Shown one piece after another: positions 46,197 to 56,058 of a stretch of DNA of 64,000 nt. Under the pieces are notes generated by a model that ran no database searches, had not been told where the DNA came from, and worked only from the letters and a program-made list of their open reading frames with translations. Position numbers and translations under genes: made by a program. Position 1 is the first letter of the stretch; each line of letters begins with the position of its first letter. The stretch is from Fagopyrum homotropicum (taxonomy: Eukaryota; Streptophyta; Magnoliopsida; Caryophyllales; Polygonaceae), in assembly GCA_033239125.1 (NCBI GenBank), contig BSWB01000005.1:18777447-18841446 (forward strand), in the 5' to 3' direction.

Positions 46197-49100
46197 TCAA
46201 CTCTCATCAACCCAACCTGGCCATCTCCTTGAGAATATAACATGAGCAAACTTCTCCCTCACAAGTTGCAACCCATCATCGCTGATGCCAGATAAATCCG
46301 TTCTCTCAAAGCTAGGTATTGAATGTACTTGATAGAAAATATTCCGCACCTACCCCTATTTTGTGCAAAGCATATGTACATATAAGTATTTGTGCAGTCC
46401 ATTGAATATTATCTAATGATGTAACTTATCCGTTAACATTGACCTTCAAACCAGATTTTCTAATAACTTTGAATGGCCTCTTCAAGTTGTCGCCTAGCTT
46501 CGTGTGCTTACCATGTAGCCGTATCACCTGAGGTAACATAACTGCCAAAGGTTCGAGTAATTGCTGAACTCTTTCTTCTTTTATGTACATAAATTGTGGG
46601 TCATATACATAAATGGTCCGATCCAGCAAGTTGATCTCCAACGTTACCCAGTGTGAATCCAGGAGGTTAAAGAGGAAATATATCTTGTCAACATCGTACA
46701 ATGACTTCCTGAATATAGCTGGGACATCTCCAGTTATCACCTGGAACAATTTTTCGTTCAACTTGAGTTTCTCGTTCTTCACAGCTACATACTTAGCAAA
46801 TGTTGTCCTATTGTATGCCCTTGTCCATTCAGTTGAAAGCACAACTATCCTTCCAAATCATTTTGGATCCTGAACAATACTTTTGCGCATATGCACCAAT
46901 ATCTCATCAATTGCCTGCAATGTCCAACATTATATTTTTCTTATGTATATATATAATTATGTACATAATCACTTAATGTACACATTGTTATTGACAACTT
47001 ACCTCGTCTTTGATCCAACCACCAAGCTTCAATATCTCCTGAATTGCTGCTCTTGTAATGTTCTTGGTATATCCCCTTATCGAACCTTTACAGTCCTTGT
47101 TCTTCACCTAGTTATACAAACTTTCACGCTCATTCAAATCCAGAATGCTATTGGAAGGCTCACATTTTTCCTGTACGGTGTACGTACATATTTACTGTCC
47201 TTCTTAAGCCTTAACCCAATCATGCGTGCTGGTTGGGCTTCCTCGATGCCTTGTATAACAATTTTAATGTGTCATGTTTTCATACATATTTGACACATAA
47301 CTTTGATACATAATATTGTTGTGATATTACAATTAGTTGACTTACATTACATAGTTTCAAGTGTCTCCCAGAATCCACATTACATATTACATAATATACA
47401 TTTATGGTGGTCATACCTCACTGGATCCACCCCCTAATTCTTCGATATTTGCATCATCTATAATGTCTTCCTTGTCAACATCAGCACGTGTAGGATCTGT
47501 TCGGGAGCATTTGATTTTTTCACAATTTCTGTGATAATATTCTTGATTTTAATCTCTGTACACTTGCAAGATTGATAAATTGTTGTGTCCATCTTGTCGT
47601 ACAGGATACCCAAATCCTTGGAATATGTGGTGAGTTCCTCAATCATTATCCCATGATGCTCTACCTTCTCAGCAAGTTCTTTCTGATCTCGTTGAATGGT
47701 GTGTTCGCTCCAAACGGTGTGTGCAAGCTTTAAATTTGTAACCCTAGACTTAAGCTTAAAACAAGGATGCGAACCCGCAGTGTACGGGTCAATCGTAGTA
47801 AAAGCAAGAAAATTCCAGGGGTCGATCACAGGGACTCGGTGAAACAGAGTCAATACGGTATGCTAATGTCAATACTAACCACAAGAGCAATTAACACAAT
47901 CAAAGATGAATAAGAAGTCAATAAAGCAAACATGCAATTCTAGGGATTAAAGCATCTAGTTGTGGTTCCAACTCAAGATCTATAGATAAGCGGACAAAGC
48001 TGAGATTTTTACGTGGGGAAGGTGTTTCTAAAGTGGTGTAGATCACCGGGTAAGTCTCACTACACACTAATCCAAAACCGTAACTCCTATTACCGGGTAA
48101 GTCTCAAGGAATCAAGATAAAGAACTATAACCTCAAACTAACACACCATCTAAGGGAATAGAATCAACCTTTACCGGGTAAGTCTCAGGCTAACTCACAA
48201 AGATGGGATGGAAGCACACTCAAACCCCAATAAAGGATAAACCTTTATTACCTACACTTATGATCGTTAATACACAAACTAAGGAATTACCGGGTAAGTC
48301 TCATCCTAAGCTTGCATTGAACCAGGAAAGGTGTAATAAGAATAGGATTTAGCAAACTCTAACACTTAACTTTCTGTTTTAGGTCGGATAAGTCACCTCG
48401 GTCAGAAGAATTCCACCCCGGCCGAGATGTTCATCAACCGAACGAGATGCTTAGGGTTAAGGTTAAAGACTCGAACTTTCAGGATCCTACTGGAATCTAA
48501 GATTATTCTATCATTGTTTTTCCCACAACCTTCAGCCAATCACCCTAGAATCACACAAGGAAATTAGCCACTCATCATCATAATGAAAGTATTAAATGTA
48601 AGGGAAGAAAGTGAATATTTGAACAAAGAAGAATTTAATGAAAAGACTTCAATAACTGAATCAAATATCACAACAAAGCGTTCCTTGGATAGCAATCCAA
48701 CAAAACAAGACAAATAGGAAAGGAATTGAAGACAATCTTACAAAACCCTCCAAAAAGCTATAAAAGCTATGGTCTTCAATCTTCCTTCAACCTTCAAAAA
48801 GGTTCTTCAACTCTCTCCAAAATGGAGTATGCTGCTGCTGCTGTTCCTTCGGTGTAGGCGGGATGATAGCGGGTGTAAGCGGATGTATGCGGCCTCCTGA
48901 ATTGTGGAAAATCCGACCCTTTTTATAGGAAAATAACCCTCCAAAGATAATAAATCTTAGAAAGATATCTTCCCATAAAAATAGGTAAAATATATGATTC
49001 TGCATATCTCTTTCCATCCAGGAGCCAAGCCCAAAAATATAAGATCACTTTCCAAATTTAAAAGATCTCCTCCAAGAATAAAATATTCTCGCCGCGTCCT

Positions 49101-51838
49101 AGGTGTTCGCCTCGGTCGAGTCGGCGTCTCTGGATCGCCTCGGTCGAGATGAATCACCGGTCAACCGAGGTGATTCAAAACAGAATGTGAAGTCTCTCGA
49201 ATCTGCTCCAAAGTAAATCTTTAATCCATGGCTATGCTCCCTGGATGTAGCTCCAAATGACTCATGACTCCTTTTGCTCCTTTTTGATGCAAAACGTACC
49301 ATATTACCTGCAATTACAACGAAACTAGGTGTAGACCTCGATTCTCGCAAAGGTAGATGAAATGGTAGTAAAGTCACATAATATACATACAAACATGCAG
49401 ATTATGAAAGATAAAACGTCCAAACAAACCCTAAAATATAGACTATAATTCATGCTATCATGGTGTCCAACTTATCCATAAGTTCAGCAATCTACGCTGG
49501 TTTATGTGTGCCATTCTATTATGTACATAAAGGGAAATTAGTGAAAATAGTAAGCGGTTCTATAACTGTTATGTAGGGGGTATAAAAATGTACATACCTC
49601 GTAGTACATTGCTTTTATGTTTGCCATTCCTCACTTCTTCAACAATAACTTCATCTAGTGCCTTTTTTGGTGAAAGTGTTGGGTATGTTTCCACATTTGA
49701 TTGAGCATTTTTTTCCTTGTCTCTTGTTTTACTCCTCGATGATCTGTGTACATATGAATACCATGATCAGCGTGTACATAAAAATATCATGATTTCATTT
49801 ATTTTGTGAATGAGTTAAATGGACTAACCTTGTATGGGCATGTATTTTGTCTTCACCAGACTTGACAATTTCGACACGAATATTTTTAGTTGCAATCTTA
49901 GGTGGAGATGAAAGGGTATCTTCATTGATTGACTGTTGAATATCGTCCTTTCCCTTTGTTATCATCTTTGAGAATCTACACAAAATGTTTATTCTTATGA
50001 GTATGGAGATAGTTATTAATATATTTATGTAATTATGTAAGCATAATATTGAAACACGTCTTGTTTGTTATTGACCTTTGGCGTCAACCGACTTGCCAAC
50101 TTCTACATTAGTCTTTTCCTTATCATTATTAACCGATTGTGTGTGCGGTTCTTCCATAGAAGATGGAATAATGGGATCCTTTCCCCTTGATATATTCTTT
50201 GAAGATCTACACAAAATACATAAATCAGAAACATAATGTTTTTTATGTAATTGTGTTCTTGTGTATCTAACCTTGTCTGTTCATAGACCTTGGCTTCACC
50301 AGACATGTTAACTTCAACGTCCAGCTTTTCATTTTTCTTTATAGGGGATGGTGCTTGCCTATGTTCCTCAGTTGATGGTTGAATTGGATCATTTTCCTTT
50401 GTTGTCCTGTTTGAAGCCCTACACAAGTTACAATATTTAGACACATAATCGATTCATATAATTGGGTACATATATCATGTGCTGATGCAAACCTTTTTGT
50501 TTGGACAGTTGGAATGTTTGCATCTAGTTTTCTTTTCGTGCTTTGCTTGTCCTCCTCTGTTACATTTTAATATAAAAAAATATAGATATTCATACACAAT
50601 AAGACTTATGTACATACATTCCATTGTGTTGAATATTACCCTTCTTCTTAGATGGATCAACAAATGCATCATCATCTGATTCGACAACACCAATGTTTCT
50701 GATAACAACATTGGGGCTACCAACCCTATATTTGAAAAAGTAACACATAAATGAATCGATTTTGGACAGTTTTCAATATTTTTTAAATAAAATGTATTGA
50801 ATCCAAACCTGAATGTTTCCTCTTTATCATTCACTTCACTAGGCCTTGTTATTATCACTTCTGCATCTTGAAATCCATTATCAAATAGGAAGTCAAGCCT
50901 AGCATCTTCGCCCTCAATTGGCCACCAGTCACTGTCATCGTTCTCAACGAATCCTACAACAATTTTGATGTCCTCTTTCTTTAGGGTATCCACAATACCC
51001 TTTATCTCAGCGTATCTGGGGAACGGCTTGCCAGACTTCCCAGATCTTTAGACGTACCACTGACACATTGGTTCCGCCTCCTCATCATTAATGCTTGCAT
51101 AATATTCTACAAGCTTTGGTACAGAATGAAATAGCCAAATCTATGGGAAGCATTAAACATTCAATATAGTTATATAAATATGTAATCAAAAAATATTTAT
51201 GTAAATTATGTATACACAATATATTTATATAAATATGTAATCAAAAACATATGAAAGTGCAAACCTGTAATGCAAGGGGAAACCCTCCAATATTGTACCC
51301 TCCACTAGGTCGTTCTTTGCGGGCATCATAGGATTGGAGGAACCTCATTGTTTGGTTAAACGCCAAACGACCCCATGGGATAGATTTAAACATACCCATA
51401 TCATTGACAATGTTGATGGTCTGTTGGTAAACTTGTGTTTTCCTGTCCTTTGCACCGACCACTGTTTCAATTAACAGCGACTCTTTTGGTGTTCTTGCAT
51501 ATATCTACTCCAAATTTTTGGTTGTGCATCTTTCAATCCCAAACTTCATCTTCATATCAACATCTGGTAAATCATCAGTAGAATGGTCAGAGTCGTCAAA
51601 GCAGTTCAGTCCAGTAATGTCGGAAAACTCTGTTAGTCCAAATCTAATTAGAGCATTGTTGATGCCGAACCACATTAAATGCTTTCTCCTTGTCTTCACC
51701 TCTCTCATGAGCATGAAGTGTATTACTTGATTGCTCATCTTGAGCCTTGTGCTCATATGAATTAACGGAGCAAAGGGTCCGTTCCTTATTTTTGGTCTTG
51801 TCTTCCTCGCTCAGACCGTCCATTATAGTGGGTATCAT
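46197..51838 (-). pseudogene. ULP1-like (C48) cysteine protease gene of the MULE, interrupted
   Basis: Read on the minus strand. The N-terminal part (51838-51241) has RKHLMWFGINNALIRFGLTE, then FSDITGLNC, then IPWGRLAFNQTMRFL: a DUF1985-type domain. Lys/Ser/Glu-rich linker exons follow (50993-49795), separated by A+T-rich introns with TATGTAC phrases. A helical segment (47700-47458) is cut by the solo LTR. The C48 protease domain is at 46842-46197: DSHWVTLEINLLDRTIYVYD provides the His (codon 46651-46653) and Asp (46600-46602). After a probable ~100-bp intron, GRCGIFSIKYIQY gives the Cys (codon 46346-46348). ULP1 enzymes remove SUMO from proteins. The usual Asp before the Cys is Arg here. The end is WPGWVDES. 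The triad is visible, but the gene is split by the LTR, so it is probably not functional. Confidence 0.7.
47702..49460 (-). mobile_element. Solo LTR of an Athila-like element (copy 2), inside the ULP1 gene
   Basis: Starts TGTTCGCTCC and ends GCTATCA, with a perfect 5-bp target duplication TGGTG (47697-47701 and 49461-49465). Its length is 1759 bp. It is closely similar to 9318-11066 throughout, including four ACCGGGTAAGTCTCA motifs at matching offsets. On joining the flanks the host sequence continues as GAATGGTGTCCAACTTATCC, so the insertion is younger than the MULE. Same orientation as copy 1. Confidence 0.92.
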
Positions 51839-53740
51839 AAGTGGCCTACAGAAGCAGTTGATCTTAGCCGTTTCATTCTTATCATTTTCATCCCATCTGT
51901 ATGTAAACTATAACAACATAAGTCAGTGTTGAGAATGAATGATTTTATGTACATATGAGATGAGAAACATTTTGTTTATATTAAAATGCACACCTTAAGC
52001 TAGGTCGTGTGGTTGTCATACATTCGGGTAGAATCTTGGGTGTAGGTTCCAACCATCCTCTGTTACAATTACAGTGCAAATAATTATTGAGTACATTCAT
52101 GGATTATGTAAATAACATAAACTGTACTTGTGTATGTTGTACATAAAATAAATTATGTAAAGCTTGATGCTTGGTAAATGTGTACACATAAATATAATTT
52201 ACATAATAAAAAATGTACATAATATACATTATGCCTGATGTACATGTGTATGTTGTGCATAGTGTGGCTGTCATACATCATTTTTGATGATTGTTAGTTG
52301 TGCACATAATTAATGTTCTATCATGATATTCTTTACTGTGTATACATAAAGCATGAAGAAGGTTCCACCATATCATTCTTTCTTACATATTATTTCCTAA
52401 ATCAATCATAATATGCTTTATTGTGTATACATAAGGCATGAAAAAGGTTCTACCATATCATGCTTTTCTACTTATTTTTTCCTAAATCAATCATTACAAA
52501 TACCCGTGAGGAAGATCCTACACCTGATTTATCTGGTTGCTTCCTCATGTGAGGCTTAATACCCATCATTTTTTTTCTTTCCATTGTTTTTCTTGTAATA
52601 TATCAGTTAGAGGTGTTAGTGTCAATTGAATGATATAAATAATGTGGTAAATTATAACAATATTCGATCTAATGTACATATCTAACTCAACACCAACCTG
52701 TAGATAATCTATGTTTTTGTCAAATAGAGTCAGTCAGAAGAAATCACCATAAATGTATGTACACATCTAAAACATCTATTCTTTGTCAGTGCATATAGTA
52801 TCTGCTTGTGTATCATGAAAGCTCAGTCTATGTGTACATAAATTAAATTTTTTGCTAAACGCAACATCAAATAGAGCGAATAACACCCAATTTCAAGTAT
52901 TTCCGGTTGTAAAATGTAAACAATCAACATTTGTTACCAAATGGATTCATACATAACAATTCTGATTCAGTGTGTGTACATAATCACTATCAAAACTGTA
53001 AAACTGGTGTACATGAAAATTAACAATGACCAATATTCTTCAAACACGAAATAAATGAAATAACAAACAATATGAAGCCAAATTTTCATATTATGAATGT
53101 AGATAGAATCATAACTAACAAATTCAAAAATCAATTTATGTACATATTCTACTCACAAGCAAAAACTGTAAACATTTTTACATGCAAGCTTAAAATTACG
53201 GGATTCTTCTACTCCCACGCTTCAATTTCGATTCAAAACTTCCAGATCTAGAAAAAAATGTCACCTTTACCAAAAAATTACTAAAAGTATGAGACAATGT
53301 TTGTTTGTTTTGAATCAAGTTTTTTCATCCCAAATCAAGGCTTGAACATGCATTATATAGAATTTCCGAAACCTTGTTTTAACAAAAGAACTGATTTTTT
53401 CAAGCAAATCATAGAAAAAGCTGTGATAAAATCATACATGTGTTTTTCGACGGGAGTAATTGATTCGAGAAATCTGAGCACGTTTAACCAATTGCTGACT
53501 ATTACCTGTTGAAGACGAACAAATAGACGACGATCGATTGCGAGTCTTGTGAGAGTCTTTCGTCGCCGGCAAGTTAACCTCTCCTACGCTGTAAGATTTG
53601 CTATGGCGAGAATCGTTTCAAACGCTCTCGTTTTTGGTTCTTCATAGCAGTTGAAAAGGCGGAAAATGTGGGCTATTAATGAGGAGGATCTTTGCCGGTT
53701 ACCTTCTTAAACGTGCTCCGATATTTTTGCTACTTTTTGG

Positions 53741-54109
53741 GCCTAATTAAAATATATTACCATATTAATAACTTCTATCAGCCTAATTAATAGTCCAATA
53801 TATTTTTTTTCTGGAAAATCGAAAAAATTAAGGGCTTTGTTTGTATTCTGTAAATTTTAGTTACCCTACTACCTTAATCTTCACTTTTCTCCACCTATTA
53901 GTTTTAGTCAATTTTATTTAATATTAGGTAAGCTTTAAGACTTCAAAAGATAGAAAATTGACGTATTTATGGACATTTGATTGACCCCTTCTTCCTTTTG
54001 ATCAAATTAAACCATAAAATAACAATAAAAACTAGAAGAAAAAATATTTTATTTGGTGGATCCTTCTCTTTTTGGCATAAAAAATCAATAAAAAGTAATT
54101 AAATTGTTA
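53741..54109. other. A+T-rich spacer, nothing recognised
   Basis: Lies between the MULE and the LTR fragment at 54110. No repeat structure or open frame was recognised. Confidence 0.4.
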
Positions 54110-54212
54110 TTTAACACACCAAATTCTCAAAACTTGAGGCGCTACAGTTTAGTACCTCCCAATGGGTCCCGGCCCTATTTGGACAACAATCTAACCGGAT
54201 CTTATAACAAGA
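54110..54212 (+). mobile_element. Start of a Tekay-like LTR, left of the Athila insertion
   Basis: TTAACACACC, AATTCTCAAAACTTGAGG, CCAATGGGTCCCGG and GGATCTTATAACAAGA follow the first ~110 bp of the LTR at 61322. The Athila-like LTR begins abruptly after it. Its continuation is probably the fragment at 60951-61321. Confidence 0.65.
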
Positions 54213-55957
54213 TGTTAGCATGAAATATTGTGATACTTTAGACACGTTTCCTAAGCATATTTGATTCATATTGATGGTCTTTGATTGAGCATTGTTGCAT
54301 AAGTGAGCTAGTTTGCCTATATTGTCGATATGGATGTCTACACTAGTTTTATGTTGATTATAGGTGATTGGAATCCATTTCCGAACGGAAATTAGCAAAG
54401 AAGAGTTGATTGAGTATGTCCATGGATTGAGGGCATTCTTAGAGCAAAATGGAGTTCAACTTGAGGAATGCACGAGGCTAGGGAAGAATCACGTTCTTGC
54501 CCTAAACCACGCTCTAAAATACGGCCGTACTACAAACCACGTTCAGTTCCACGGCCGTGGATCCTTGCAAGAGAGGCGTGATGCATTCCAGTAACTATTA
54601 CGGTCGTGGAATCCATGGTTCAAACCGTGACACTTTCCACGCTCTAAATTACGGTCGTGGAATCTTCCACGACCGTGATCTTGGCGATCTTTTTCGCTAC
54701 ACTTTGAAGCCACGATCTTTTGAAGATTGGGCCGGGCCGATATTTTATCTTGCCCTATAAAAAGATGGACGAAGGGAAATTCCGTCATGCCCGCTATCAC
54801 CGCTTATCGACGCATACATCCTTGCTTAGCGCCGCTCACACCGTTGGCATCGCCGCTATTCGCTTGGGATCGACGTTCGCGCCTGGATTTGCCCTAATCT
54901 CGCACTTTGGTGGAGATTATCGTTGGGACTTCCAGATTTCCGGGGTTGGCGGAAGATTCGGAAGATTGTGCAAGAAGACTTCTCTTCTTGTTTAGGTTTG
55001 ATTTAGAAGACGGATTGACATCCCGTTCTTCCTTCTTGTCTAAGATTGTGTTTCATTGTTCTATTTTGGAATTAGTGACGATATTTGTTCTTGATTGTGA
55101 CTTTGAGATTGGTTTGGAGTTTATTGAAAGTTTTCGGAAGTTTTCATCTTTAAATCTTTTAATTCTTGAATTGATATCAACATGACTGTTATTGGCTAAA
55201 AACCCTTAACAATTCTAAGGTGAAGGGTTGATAGTTGTGGCTTAGATGATGATAGATCGATCGTAAATAGATTAGACCCTGAGAGTTCGAGAGAATTGTC
55301 GACAAACCCTAAATTACGGGTTGTTCTTGAGTTCCACGACCGTGGAATCCCAAGATCTAACCGTAATTTCCCTTAAGTTTACGAACCTGCTTTTACTTTA
55401 ATCCAAAGTTAAAGATTTGCTTTAACTTAGTTTAGACTTGTCTTTTCTAGGTGGTGTGAAGCCTCAACAACCTCTACCTCGATTATGAGTGTCACAACCT
55501 TAATCGGTTAAGTTCGTCTTGATCCTTGGATTACAAGTTTGGGTATGTGACATTAATTCTCACCTTTAGAACCTTTCTATATTTAAGCCTCAACAACCTG
55601 TATAGAGAGTGTCTTGTGGGTGAGTCATATAAGGTTTTTGGAACTTCACCGTACGATTACCTTACATTAGCATACCTTTGCATATCTCAACTTTGTCTTT
55701 ATATCATTAAGTATATCTTGAATCGATTGCCACAACTGGATACTTGGATCTTTAGGATTGTTGTTTTCCCAATATTTGCAAAACTCTCATACTTACTCGC
55801 TTGATAATCTGCAATCGAATTTGTTCCCACCCAAATCCCTGTGTTCGATACTCTGGAATACTTGCTAATCTACGCCGATCCGTACACTGCGGGTTCGCTT
55901 GCTTTTATTCTAGTTTTATAATTAAAACTTATTTGCACGCACGTTTAGGGGCGAACA
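54213..55957 (+). mobile_element. 5' LTR of the Athila-like retrotransposon
   Basis: Starts TGTTAGCATGAAATATTG and ends GGGGCGAACA, six bases before the primer site. Both ends match the solo LTR at 21312-21914 and, more distantly, those at 9318 and 47702. Its length is 1745 bp. The left target site would be CAAGA (54208-54212); the 3' LTR and its partner are lost. It holds several palindromes of the CCACGACCGTGG type (54548-54561, 54665-54678, 55332-55347). Open frames inside are not genes. Confidence 0.85.
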
Positions 55958-55963
55958 AGTTTT

Positions 55964-55981
55964 TGGCGCCGTTGCCGGGGA
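55964..55981 (+). other. Primer-binding site, tRNA-Asp type
   Basis: TGGCGCCGTTGCCGGGGA is complementary to the 3' end of plant tRNA-Asp and is the usual primer site of Athila/Tat-type elements. It lies six bases after the LTR end, as expected for the start of minus-strand DNA synthesis. Confidence 0.85.
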
Positions 55982-56058
55982 TTTGGTTTCGGCCGAATTC
56001 GGTAGCCGGTTGTCAAGCTTGGGAGCTTGCTCTCGTTATTTGATATTGCTTTGAGTGC

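Larger units (their letters stand above)
41940..53740. mobile_element. Kaonashi-like Mutator element (MULE) with ULP1 gene, copy B
   Basis: A MuDR-type transposase on the plus strand (42877-45250) and a DUF1985/ULP1 protease gene on the minus strand (51838-46197) face each other tail to tail. This pairing is known from plant Kaonashi MULEs, which carry ULP-like genes and often lack long terminal inverted repeats. No terminal inverted repeat or 9-bp duplication was found, so limits are estimates. TTATGTACATAA palindromes and TATGTAC phrases are scattered throughout introns and spacers. A solo LTR (47702-49460) entered the ULP1 gene later. Confidence 0.65.

Noticed and set aside
41940..53740. 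Terminal inverted repeats of the large MULE
   Set aside because: AATTAGGCCC occurs near both presumed ends, but alignment does not extend and no 9-bp duplication was found.
54364..55185. Chain of short open frames in the Athila LTR
   Set aside because: Overlapping frames in a palindrome-rich LTR; no domain and no shared frame with the related LTRs.
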